DNA of 64,000 bases from JAXGTO01 sp040774885. GTDB lineage: Bacteria; Actinomycetota; Coriobacteriia; Coriobacteriales; Eggerthellaceae. The notes under the pieces are model-generated. The model did no database searches. It worked only from the letters and a program-made list of their open reading frames with translations, and had not been told where the DNA came from. The position numbers and the translations under genes are program-made. Position 1 is the stretch's first letter; every line of letters begins with the position of its first letter. Shown here in pieces: positions 9,409 through 17,326 of this stretch. Location of the stretch: positions 1 to 64,000 of the forward strand of contig JAXGTO010000006.1 of the NCBI GenBank assembly GCA_040774885.1, read 5' to 3'.

Positions 9409-10388
9409 CTGTCCCTCAGCCGACTCTCTTCCTTACTCGGCAGCGCACCGGCTTGTTCGATCGGCATTCGACCCTCGTTTTTTCTGTCTCGAGTTCCTTT
9501 GATTTTACGCGCAACCACCAGTATGAGCAAGATGAGCAGCAGCAACAACAGCAGCCACGCCCACCAAGGGACCGTTTTCAACCAGTCCCAGATGCTCCAG
9601 GCGCTTCCGCCATCTTCATCGGTGCCCGCAAACGGATTTGCCTGCACGTCATCGGTGATGCGCGCCGCCACGATGAACCGCCCGTTCGTCTCGCTTGAAG
9701 CACAGGTCGAAAGCAAAACGATATGGTCATCCGTGCTCACGCCGATATCGCGGGATTGCTCTGATTTCGCCTGCAGGTTATCAAGGTAAGCCTGCTGGTT
9801 GCTCTGGCCCGAAACGCCCACGCTGTACACGGAAGAATCGTATGCGTCATCGGCGAAGAACGTGAATATCTCCAAACCGTGGAGCGTACCGCCATAGAAG
9901 ATGGTGCCGTAGCGATGACTTGAGAAGTAGTCCGAATCCCCGAACCGGTCCAATTCGCCGAACATTGCCGGCACGTCCATATGGTGCCCGTAGATGATGC
10001 TGTTGAAATCGGAAAAATCGGGGGCGTTCTGACAATCGAGGAATGGGCAGCCCGAAAGCGAATACTCGCCCTTGGCGTTGTAACTCACATAGCGCATGTT
10101 GTCGGTGGTCTGGCAAATCGGATAATCGATATCGGTTCCGTATATCTCTATCCAGCCGATGACGTCTGAATTGATGGCCTGCAGCTGATCGAAGCTCAGC
10201 TGCTCTTCGGCTTTCGGACCCGGCTTGTACGATGACCAATTGGACGAAGACGCACCTTTGTACACCTGGTTGGAATCCCACAGCGAATAGCCGCCGAATA
10301 CCAGCATTATCAGCAGCAGACAGACGACGACCAGGTTGACGGCCCCGTCGGCGAACCGAACGGCTTTCTTTCCCGTCAACCTGGTCAT
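9405..10388 (-). CDS. Class B sortase, pilus-associated
   Basis: Membrane transpeptidase of 327 aa with an N-terminal membrane anchor (about residues 18-34) and a second, C-terminal hydrophobic segment (about 280-300) followed by a basic tail. The catalytic triad is visible: His135 in YGHHMD, Cys229 in LLSTCAS and Arg237 in GRFIVA. The DYPICQTTDN segment marks class B (SrtB). It lies 30 bp after the major pilin and overlaps the minor pilin by 4 bp. In the streptococcal FCT islands a class B-like sortase polymerises an FctA pilin, so pilin polymerisation is the likely job here. The extra C-terminal membrane segment is typical of pilin polymerases. Confidence 0.9.
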   Translation of the reverse strand: MTRLTGKKAVRFADGAVNLVVVCLLLIMLVFGGYSLWDSNQVYKGASSSNWSSYKPGPKAEEQLSFDQLQAINSDVIGWIEIYGTDIDYPICQTTDNMRYVSYNAKGEYSLSGCPFLDCQNAPDFSDFNSIIYGHHMDVPAMFGELDRFGDSDYFSSHRYGTIFYGGTLHGLEIFTFFADDAYDSSVYSVGVSGQSNQQAYLDNLQAKSEQSRDIGVSTDDHIVLLSTCASSETNGRFIVAARITDDVQANPFAGTDEDGGSAWSIWDWLKTVPWWAWLLLLLLLILLILVVARKIKGTRDRKNEGRMPIEQAGALPSKEESRLRDR

Positions 10389-10418
10389 CTTGTCAAACGA
10401 TGAGGGAGCGTGAGGCTC

Positions 10419-11732
10419 CTAGCCTACGATCTTAGTCGCGTTGCGGCGACGACGCGTTACCACGAAGGCGATCAGCCCGGCAACGGCAGCACCCACGATG
10501 AGGATGTAGGGCAGGTTGTTGATGATGATGCCCGTGGGCGTGACGGCCTTGTACGTATTGGTGACGGCGGCCTTGGTTTTGTCGTTGTTGCTCACGATGG
10601 TGTAGGCGTTGCCGTCGGCCTCGTTATCGCCGATGTTGAGGTTATTGCCCTCGCTGCCGGTCACGGTCGTATCTACCGTGTCGGAAGTCGTGTACAGGTC
10701 GGCCTTGGGCGTGTAGTTGGTCACGCCGGTCTCGGTGAATTCATACTTCGTGCCGGTGGGCAGCTTGCTATCGTCCGTTTCGGTCATGCGAAGGCTGATG
10801 GATTCGCCGTGGCACAGAGCGAAAGTCACCGTAGCCTTGCCGGCGTTATCGAAAACAGTCGACTCGTACGTCGTGCCGGCTGCGTCATTCTTGACAAACG
10901 TGACCTTCGTACCCACCAAGCTCAAGTCGCTGTCCGGCAACTGAAGGGTCATGGTGTAGGAGAACTGCTTCGTCAGGTCGGCGACGTTTGCCGGCGAACC
11001 CGCAGTCTCTGCAACGGTCTTGGAGATGGTCAGCTGATGCTTTTCAGTGTAGACGTTCTTGAAGATGAAGCTGTCTGCGCCGGTCGTGGCGCCATCTACC
11101 TTGACGGCTGGATCGAGGGCCGCCGTTTCGCTGTGCGTACGATAGATGCCGACATTGGTGATGGTAAGCGTGGGGGCTGCCTCGGTACCCGTGTTCTCTA
11201 CGTAAACATGAATCTGATACGTTGCCTTGGAATACGTGAGCCCATCATGCGTGTTACCGCTTTCGACCACGTTGTAGACATACTCGCCAGCATGGGTGAA
11301 GTTGGTACCCGCTGTGGTGCCCACCGCCGGGATAAAGTTCTCGGCAGAGAATTTCGTCTTGTGATAATTGCCGGTGTCTACCGCTGTGCCGTAGTCACCC
11401 TGAACAGAGGTAGTCCACGGATGCTCAGCGCTCGCGCCGTTGTACGTGATGGAGTAAGTGTACTCCGCGGGCATCGCCGTGGTGGCATCGGCATAGGCGA
11501 TGTTGTTTTGCGAAACCGGCGTGAACGTGAACGTGAACGTCTCATGCGCAGCGTCATCAAGCGAATCCGCGAACTGATAATCTTTGACCAAGTAGGTGTT
11601 GGCAAGAGTATCGGGCTCGTCAGCATATGCCTGCGTTGACAGAGCGCTCGACACACCCAGAGTAACCGCGATAACCGCCATGATGGCGAATGCCCACGCC
11701 ATCGTCTTCCTCATCGAAGCCCCCATCTTCAT
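10419..11732 (-). CDS. Major pilin (FctA/Spy0128-like isopeptide protein)
   Basis: A secreted 437-aa structural protein. The signal peptide ends near AYA, about residue 37. At least two repeated beta-sandwich segments resemble the Spy0128/FctA pilin family (about residues 45-230 and 231-395), with ETFTFTF and FSYTMTL strands opening them. The C terminus is a cell-wall sorting signal: VTPTG, a hydrophobic segment and the basic tail RRRRNATK. It is the first gene of the pilus operon. The upstream AAGGAAAGGA serves either of two closely spaced ATG codons; the outer one (11732) is used here. Threonine is abundant, as in such adhesins. Confidence 0.85.
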   Translation of the reverse strand: MKMGASMRKTMAWAFAIMAVIAVTLGVSSALSTQAYADEPDTLANTYLVKDYQFADSLDDAAHETFTFTFTPVSQNNIAYADATTAMPAEYTYSITYNGASAEHPWTTSVQGDYGTAVDTGNYHKTKFSAENFIPAVGTTAGTNFTHAGEYVYNVVESGNTHDGLTYSKATYQIHVYVENTGTEAAPTLTITNVGIYRTHSETAALDPAVKVDGATTGADSFIFKNVYTEKHQLTISKTVAETAGSPANVADLTKQFSYTMTLQLPDSDLSLVGTKVTFVKNDAAGTTYESTVFDNAGKATVTFALCHGESISLRMTETDDSKLPTGTKYEFTETGVTNYTPKADLYTTSDTVDTTVTGSEGNNLNIGDNEADGNAYTIVSNNDKTKAAVTNTYKAVTPTGIIINNLPYILIVGAAVAGLIAFVVTRRRRNATKIVG

Positions 11733-11880
11733 TCCTTTCCTTGAAATGAATTAATGTACCTTTCATTTTAACACTTTGCCCACATCGCGTCATGCCCGTC
11801 GATCGACACGACGCGTCAACCTGCGACTCACCTGCGCTGGGATGGCGGCAGACGGCATGAACGACGGCGCAGGCGGGCGT

Positions 11881-13305
11881 CTACTTCCCTTCCAACATGG
11901 GAATGGGCGTCTCGTCTTTCTCGTCGAGATTCTTGTCCCAAACATAATGCTTGGTTTCCCGGGCAATGAGCCCCGACAAGATGAGCACCACGATGATATT
12001 GGGCAGAACCATGAGCGCATTGGTGATGTCCGACACGGTCCAAACCACATCGCCCACGCCGATGGCACCCAGGAAGGCCACCGCCACGTAAAGGATCTGG
12101 TAGGGGCGTATGGCTCGCTTGCCGAACAGATAGGTGACGCAGCGGTTGCCGTAGTAGCTCCAGCCCAAGATGGTGGAATAGCTGAACAGCACCATGCCGA
12201 TGACGAGCACCGGCGTTCCCACGTACGGGATGGAAGCGAAGGCCGTGCTGGTGAGCTGCGCGCCCTTCACGATGTCGCCGCTCATGATGCCGGCGGCGAT
12301 ATCGGGGTCGGCCAGCATGGTGGACACCAGCACGATGCCGGTCATGGCGCAGATGACAACCGTGTCCCAAAACGTGCCGGTCATGGAAACGAGCGCCTGA
12401 CGTGCCGGATTGCGGGTGGCGGCCGCGCTGGCCACGATGGGCGCAGACCCCAAGCCGCTTTCATTGCTGAACAGACCGCGCGCGCAACCGAACTGCAGCG
12501 CCACCATGACGCCGCTGCCCACCGCACCGCCGAAGGCCGCCTTTGAAGTGAACGCGCATTCGAAGATGAGCTGCATGGCGGGCCAGACGTAATCCCAGTT
12601 CATTCCTATGATGACGATGCAGCCCCACGCATAGGCGATGGCCATGAACGGCACCAGCTTCTCGCACACGCGGCTGATGGACTTCACGCCGCCGAAGATG
12701 ACGATGGACACCAGGATGACGATGGCCAATCCGATGGCCCATTCCGGGATGCCGGGAGCGTTGGACGTGATGATGCCGGTCATGGAACTGGACTGGACCG
12801 CGCTGCCGATGCCGAAGCTGGCGATGGCGGCGAACAGGGCGAAAGCACCGGCGCCCAGAAGCGCCCACCAAGGCGTCTTGCCGTCTTTGGTGAAGGCGCG
12901 CCGCCATGCGTACATGGCACCGCCCAGCATATTGCCTTTGTGGTCTTTCACGCGGTATTTGACCGCGGCGTAAGTCTCGCAGTATTTGGTGGCTATGCCG
13001 AACACGCCGGTGAGCCACATCCACAGCACCGCGCCCGGCCCGCCCGCCAAGATGGCGGTGGCCACGCCCACGATGTTGCCGGTGCCGATGGTGGCCGAAA
13101 GCGCGGTGGTGAGTGCGCCGAATTGGCTGATGTCGCCTTCTGCTTCGGGGTCTTTTTGCAGGCTCATCTTGATGGCCGCGGGAATCTTGCGCTGGATGAA
13201 GCGCGTGCGAACGGTAAGGAAGAGGTGGCTGCCCAACAGCAGGGCTATCATCACCGGCCCCCACACAAACGAGTCGATGTCGTTCAGCATTTCGACGAAA
13301 TCCAT
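11881..13305 (-). CDS. Sodium:alanine (AGCS family) symporter, copy 1
   Basis: Inner-membrane amino-acid carrier of 474 aa that takes up alanine or glycine with sodium. Family marks are ATIGTGNIVGVATAI, GGPGAVLWMW, the long segment with FGCARGLFSNESGLGSAP and the ending GLIARETKHYVWD. About ten hydrophobic segments can be seen. The start at 13305 (MDFVEML) follows AAGGAAAGG. It is divergent from the dGTPase gene and is strongly similar to the second AGCS gene at 14850. The 5' region folds into an unusual set of inverted repeats, described separately. The exact amino acid carried is not known. Confidence 0.93.
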   Translation of the reverse strand: MDFVEMLNDIDSFVWGPVMIALLLGSHLFLTVRTRFIQRKIPAAIKMSLQKDPEAEGDISQFGALTTALSATIGTGNIVGVATAILAGGPGAVLWMWLTGVFGIATKYCETYAAVKYRVKDHKGNMLGGAMYAWRRAFTKDGKTPWWALLGAGAFALFAAIASFGIGSAVQSSSMTGIITSNAPGIPEWAIGLAIVILVSIVIFGGVKSISRVCEKLVPFMAIAYAWGCIVIIGMNWDYVWPAMQLIFECAFTSKAAFGGAVGSGVMVALQFGCARGLFSNESGLGSAPIVASAAATRNPARQALVSMTGTFWDTVVICAMTGIVLVSTMLADPDIAAGIMSGDIVKGAQLTSTAFASIPYVGTPVLVIGMVLFSYSTILGWSYYGNRCVTYLFGKRAIRPYQILYVAVAFLGAIGVGDVVWTVSDITNALMVLPNIIVVLILSGLIARETKHYVWDKNLDEKDETPIPMLEGK

Positions 13306-13311
13306 GGCGAA

Positions 13312-13439
13312 CCTTTCCTTGGGGGAAGGAGGGATCGAGGCCGAAGGATGCTGTAAGGGCCGCTCCATTGCGAGGGAGGAGGGGAACGGCCTGCGAGCAT
13401 CCTTCGGTCTCGGCACCGTTCCAACCGAAGCAATGGAGC
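13312..13439 (-). promoter_or_regulatory. Structured leader upstream of the AGCS symporter, pseudoknot-like
   Basis: Three perfect inverted-repeat pairs lie in this leader. Pair B is GCTCCATTGC (13362-13371) with 13430-13439. Nested in it, pair C is GGAACGG (13383-13389) with 13416-13422. The loop of the B/C hairpin carries AGCATCCTTCGG (13396-13407), which is perfectly complementary to 13341-13352, outside the hairpin and just before the ribosome site. In RNA this makes either a 12-bp pseudoknot or a switch between two folds. The ribosome site AAGGA can itself pair with UCCUU across a C5 loop (13316-13330). A CATAAT box at 13441-13446 would place the transcript start inside pair B, so the true promoter is uncertain. 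Confidence 0.5.
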
Positions 13440-13514
13440 CATTATGCACATCGTGCTTTTCCGTTTTGTTAAGAAATGCGGCGGACGCGGCATCGGGGTC
13501 CGCAAGCGTACCGC

Positions 13515-13520
13515 TACAAT
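13515..13520 (+). promoter_or_regulatory. Candidate -10 box of the dGTPase gene
   Basis: TACAAT lies 25 bp upstream of the start codon, leaving room for a short 5' leader with the ribosome site AGGAGG. No clear -35 hexamer is present. Confidence 0.4.
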
Positions 13521-13545
13521 GGTGTGGACACATCCAGGAGGCACC

Positions 13546-14853
13546 ATGACCGAAACCGACGAGCTCTTCCGCTTCGACGAAGAGCAGACCGCATATCTGA
13601 GGGAAAGCGCGCGCCTGCGCACTGCGGCGCTTTCGCCCTATGCCTGCCCCTACTCGAAGGCCCTGCGGCTGTTCGAACGGCGTTACCCGCCATATAGCCA
13701 AAACCCCGACTTCTACCTGCTGCGCAGCCCGTTCATGGTGGACGTGGACAAGATCTTGCACAACCCGTTTTACAACCGCTGCACCGACAAGACCCAGGTG
13801 TTCGCGTTTTTCCGCAACGACGATATCACCCGCCGCGCGCTCCATCTGCAGCTGGTGAGCCATATCGCCCGCACCATCGGGCGCGGACTGCGCCTCAACC
13901 TCGATTTGATAGAGGCCATAGCGCTGGGCCACGACATGGGCCACACGCCGTTCGGCCATACCGGCGAGCACATGCTCGACGAGATAAGCAAACGCGAGAT
14001 GGACGGACGGCGCTTCTTGCACAACGTCCACAGCGTGCGCGTGCTGAAGACCCTGCTGCGCTGCAACCTGACGCTTCCCACCTACGATGGCATCATCAGC
14101 CACAACGGAGAGCGCGATTTCGAAGACCGCTACCATCCCGGCACCTGTTCGACCTTCGATGAGTTCGATCGGATGATGGAAGAGTGCTGCACCGTGGAGG
14201 GACGCAACCGCAGTTTGCGGCCGGGCACGCTGGAAGGCTGCGTGGTCAGAATTTCGGACATGCTGGCTTACCTGGGGAAAGACCGCCAGGATGCGGTGCG
14301 CGCCGGGCTGTTCGACAAGCTGGATTACCAAGGCAGCGGCGTGCTGGGAACCAACAACCTGAGCATTTTGGACCGCACGGTGGCCAACCTGGTCAAAAAC
14401 AGCATGGGCCACGACTATCTGCAACTCGACCCCGAAGTGGCCCGCGACCTCAACCGCCTGCGACACGAGAACAACGAGAGCATCTATTTTTCGCTGGAAG
14501 TGCGCGAGAGCACCAATGACGATGCGCTGAAACAGATGATGGAAGACCTGTTCGCATCGTGCATGGACGCGCTGCGCCGCGACGATCGGACGCACCCGGT
14601 GTGGACGCACCATCTCTCCTTCCCCATCGGCGCCGGCGTGGGGGGCCGTCCCACCACGCTGCTCGACGTGTACCGCGACGAAGCCCGGCAACTGGGGGCC
14701 GAACCTGCGGACCGATGGGCGCAGATGACCATCGACTACATTGCCAGCATGACCGACGACTACTTCGTCGACCTGCATAAGCACCTGCTTCCCGACAGCC
14801 CCGTGCAGTCGCAGATCCACTACCACGGCTATTTTGAGGACCAACGCGCATGA
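13546..14853 (+). CDS. HD-domain dGTP triphosphohydrolase-like protein
   Basis: A 435-aa cytoplasmic HD-superfamily hydrolase. The metal-binding motif is ALGHDMGHTPFGHTGE (about residues 126-141), and a conserved arginine/histidine-rich segment with VSHIARTIGRGL precedes it. This pattern matches dGTPases and their relatives, which split dNTPs into nucleoside and triphosphate; the true substrate is not proven. The start at 13546 is well supported by AGGAGG 6 bp before it. Its TGA overlaps the ATG of the following symporter gene (ATGA), so the two are coupled, an odd pairing of nucleotide and amino-acid functions. Confidence 0.85.
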   Translation: MTETDELFRFDEEQTAYLRESARLRTAALSPYACPYSKALRLFERRYPPYSQNPDFYLLRSPFMVDVDKILHNPFYNRCTDKTQVFAFFRNDDITRRALHLQLVSHIARTIGRGLRLNLDLIEAIALGHDMGHTPFGHTGEHMLDEISKREMDGRRFLHNVHSVRVLKTLLRCNLTLPTYDGIISHNGERDFEDRYHPGTCSTFDEFDRMMEECCTVEGRNRSLRPGTLEGCVVRISDMLAYLGKDRQDAVRAGLFDKLDYQGSGVLGTNNLSILDRTVANLVKNSMGHDYLQLDPEVARDLNRLRHENNESIYFSLEVRESTNDDALKQMMEDLFASCMDALRRDDRTHPVWTHHLSFPIGAGVGGRPTTLLDVYRDEARQLGAEPADRWAQMTIDYIASMTDDYFVDLHKHLLPDSPVQSQIHYHGYFEDQRA

Positions 14854-16289
14854 TCGAATTCTTGCAGAACGTCGATTCCCTGGTATGGGGACCCGCCATG
14901 ATAGCCCTGTTGTTGGGAAGCCACCTCTTCTTGACCGTCAAGACCGGGTTCATACAGCGCAAGCTGCCCATGGCCATCAAGATGAGCCTTTCTCGCGAAG
15001 AGAGCGCCGAAGGCGATATCAGCCACTTCGGCGCTTTGGCGACCGCACTGGCCGCCACCATCGGCACCGGCAGCATCGTGGGCGTGGCCACCGCCATCTT
15101 GGCGGGCGGCCCGGGAGCGGTGTTCTGGATGTGGCTCACCGGCATCTTCGGCATAGCCACCAAGTACACCGAGGTGTTCGCCGCCATCAAGTACCGCGTG
15201 AAGGACCACAACGGCAACATGCTGGGCGGCGCCATGTACGTGTGGGAGCGCGCCTTCAAACGCCCCGATGGCACAACACCCAAATGGGCGCATCTGGGCG
15301 CCTGCGCATTCGCCTTGTTCGCCGCCGTAGCCGCCATCGGCACCGGCAGCGCAGTGCAGGCGAGCGCCATGACCGGCATCATCACCAGCAGCATCCAATT
15401 GCCCGGCGGCGTCGAGATTCCCAGCTGGATTCTGGGCGCGGCCATCGTGGTGCTGGTGGGCATCGTCATCTTCGGCGGCGTGAAATCCATCAGCCGAGTG
15501 TGCGAGAAGCTGGTGCCCTTCATGGCCATCGCCTACGCACTCGGATGCGTAGCCATCCTGTTCATAAACAGCGCCTATCTGGGCGATGCCGTGATGACCA
15601 TCTTGGAATGCGCGTTTTCGGCCAAGGCCGCCTTCGGCGGTGCGGTGGGCAGCGGCATCATGGTGGCGCTGCAGTTCGGCTGTGCACGCGGTCTGTTCAG
15701 CAACGAAAGCGGCCTGGGATCCGCGCCCATCATCGCCGCGGCGGCACAGACGCCCAACCCCTCAAAACAAGCTCTCGTGGCCATGACCGGCACTTTCTGG
15801 AGCACGGTGGTCATCTGCCTGCTCACCGGCATCGTGCTGGTTTCGACCATGCTGGCCAACCCCGACGTCCAAACGCAGATATTGGAGAGCCCCGACGTGT
15901 TCTCGGGCGCCATGCTCTCGAGCCTGGCATTTTCCAAGATCCCCTACATCGGCACGCCCATCCTGGTGCTGGGCATGGTGGCCTTCAGCTATTCCACCAT
16001 TTTGGGATGGAGCTATTACGGCAGCCGCTGCATCACGTTTCTGCTGGGCAAGCGCGCCATCCTCCCCTACCAGATCATCTACGTTGCCGTGGCGTTTTTG
16101 GGGGCCATCGGCGTGGGCGACGTGGTGTGGCTGGTAAGCGATATCGGCAACGCCCTCATGGCCATACCCAACATCGTGGTGGTGCTGGTGCTTTCCGGCT
16201 TGGTGGCCCGCGAGACCAAGCACTACGTATTCGATGGCCACGTGGATGATTCGGACGATGCCGAAGTGCCCACGGTGCTGGCCAAGTAG
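14850..16289 (+). CDS. Sodium:alanine (AGCS family) symporter, copy 2
   Basis: A 479-aa membrane carrier with the same family marks as copy 1: ATIGTGSIVGVATAI, GGPGAVFWMW, FGCARGLFSNESGLGSAP and the ending GLVARETKHYVFD. The two copies are clearly paralogous along their full length and face each other across the dGTPase gene, which points to a local duplication followed by inversion. It is translationally coupled to the dGTPase by a 4-bp overlap. Copy-specific differences lie mainly in a loop with RPDGTTPKW and near the C terminus. Alanine or glycine import with sodium is the expected role. Confidence 0.93.
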   Translation: MIEFLQNVDSLVWGPAMIALLLGSHLFLTVKTGFIQRKLPMAIKMSLSREESAEGDISHFGALATALAATIGTGSIVGVATAILAGGPGAVFWMWLTGIFGIATKYTEVFAAIKYRVKDHNGNMLGGAMYVWERAFKRPDGTTPKWAHLGACAFALFAAVAAIGTGSAVQASAMTGIITSSIQLPGGVEIPSWILGAAIVVLVGIVIFGGVKSISRVCEKLVPFMAIAYALGCVAILFINSAYLGDAVMTILECAFSAKAAFGGAVGSGIMVALQFGCARGLFSNESGLGSAPIIAAAAQTPNPSKQALVAMTGTFWSTVVICLLTGIVLVSTMLANPDVQTQILESPDVFSGAMLSSLAFSKIPYIGTPILVLGMVAFSYSTILGWSYYGSRCITFLLGKRAILPYQIIYVAVAFLGAIGVGDVVWLVSDIGNALMAIPNIVVVLVLSGLVARETKHYVFDGHVDDSDDAEVPTVLAK

Positions 16290-16374
16290 CCGTCTGCCCG
16301 CTTCACCTGCAACGATAGGCTCTCCCCCAATGATCGGCCCTGCGCAGTGCGACCGAATCCTATGGATGCCGGGG

Positions 16375-16404
16375 TTGCAGGCCCATCCGGCCTGTGGCTA
16401 TAAT
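16375..16404 (+). promoter_or_regulatory. Promoter of the riboflavin transport operon
   Basis: TTGCAG (16375-16380) and a perfect TATAAT (16399-16404) are separated by 18 bp. Transcription would begin near 16411, just ahead of the FMN riboswitch. Confidence 0.75.
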
Positions 16405-16421
16405 GCGAACCATGAATTCTG

Positions 16422-16557
16422 TTTCAGGGCGGGGTGCGATTCCCCACTGGCGGTAACCAGCTTGCTGGAAGTCCGCGACCCTCGACGGCGCCGACGCGCT
16501 CGATGAGGCTGACCCGGTGAGATTCCGGGACCAACGGTCATAGTCCGGATGGAAGAG
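16422..16557 (+). promoter_or_regulatory. FMN riboswitch (RFN element)
   Basis: The conserved RFN blocks are present in order: TTCAGGGCGGGGTGCGATTC, CCCACTGGCGGTAA, AGTCCGCGACCC, the variable arm, then GACCCGGTGAGATTCCGGGA, CCAACGGTCATAGTCCGGATG and GGAAGAGG. This aptamer binds flavin mononucleotide and lowers expression when flavin is plentiful. It sits 140 bp upstream of ribU with a terminator hairpin between. Confidence 0.97.
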
Positions 16558-16602
16558 GCAGAGCTTGCGATCGCGTTTTTGCGCGGCCGCAAACCCACGA
16601 GG

Positions 16603-16640
16603 CCTGTATGAAGAAGAATTCATACGGGTCGTTTCTTTTA
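16603..16640 (+). terminator. Riboswitch-controlled intrinsic terminator
   Basis: CCTGTATGAA and TTCATACGGG (16603-16612 and 16619-16628) form a 10-bp stem (one G-U pair) with a GAAGAA loop, followed by a T-rich run. Its place between the FMN aptamer and ribU makes it the expression platform: termination when FMN is bound. Confidence 0.85.
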
Positions 16641-16696
16641 TCAAGGCGAAGAAGCGCATCCGCACAACGGCGCCTTGGCACGAGAAAGGGTTTGCA

Positions 16697-17290
16697 ATGA
16701 CCGCGAACACGAAAACGAACGACCTCAACTTTTCGAACACCAACAAATGGGAAACCCGCCAGCTGGTGACCATGGCGCTGATGTGCGCCATCGGCGTGCT
16801 GCTGAGCTTCATCGAGTTCCCGCTGATTCCCGGCATCGCCTGGCTGAAATTCGATGCCAGCTGCATGCCGGCCATGGTTACCGGCTTTGCCTACGGTCCC
16901 GGCGCGGGCATCATGGTGGGCGTGGTGGGCGCCATCATCCACGGCATCATCATGGGCGACTGGTGCGGTGCGCTGATGAACATCATCGTGGTGGTGGCCA
17001 TGGTGGCCCCCTGCGCTCTGTTCTACCGCAAAACCCGTACGTTCAAGGCAGGCGTTATCGGACTGGCGGTGTCCGTGGTGGTTGCCACCGTGGCCGCCAT
17101 CTTAGCCAACCTGGCCATCGATCCGTTCTACTTCGGCATGCCGTTCGACGCCGTGGTGGCACTGGTGGTTCCCGCGCTTCTTCCCTTCAACATCATCAAA
17201 GCCATCATCAACGCGGTGCTCACGTTGGTGGTGTATAAAAGCATCAGCAATCTGATCACCCCGAAGAAAAAGCAGGTCGTCGGGCGCTAG
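16697..17290 (+). CDS. ribU: ECF riboflavin transporter, substrate-binding S component
   Basis: Small membrane protein of 197 aa with about six hydrophobic segments that binds riboflavin for the ECF transporter. It has the RibU-like N-terminal charged segment, then RQLVTMALMCAIGVLLSF, IPGIAWLKFDAS and GAIIHGIIMGD. The upstream FMN riboswitch fixes the substrate as riboflavin or a related flavin. The ATG at 16697 follows AAAGGG. The first gene of the ribU-ecfAA'-ecfT operon, it brings together all parts of a dedicated ECF transporter, unlike species in which the energising module is shared and encoded elsewhere. Confidence 0.92.
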   Translation: MTANTKTNDLNFSNTNKWETRQLVTMALMCAIGVLLSFIEFPLIPGIAWLKFDASCMPAMVTGFAYGPGAGIMVGVVGAIIHGIIMGDWCGALMNIIVVVAMVAPCALFYRKTRTFKAGVIGLAVSVVVATVAAILANLAIDPFYFGMPFDAVVALVVPALLPFNIIKAIINAVLTLVVYKSISNLITPKKKQVVGR

Positions 17291-17326
17291 CGCGCTTCGA
17301 TGCCTGAAAAAGGAGCACGCGAGCCC

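Noticed and set aside
13306..13440. Glycine riboswitch before the AGCS symporter
   Set aside because: Only a CCGAAGG-like stretch is shared. The GGAGAG and CUCUCAGG core elements and the usual tandem layout are missing.
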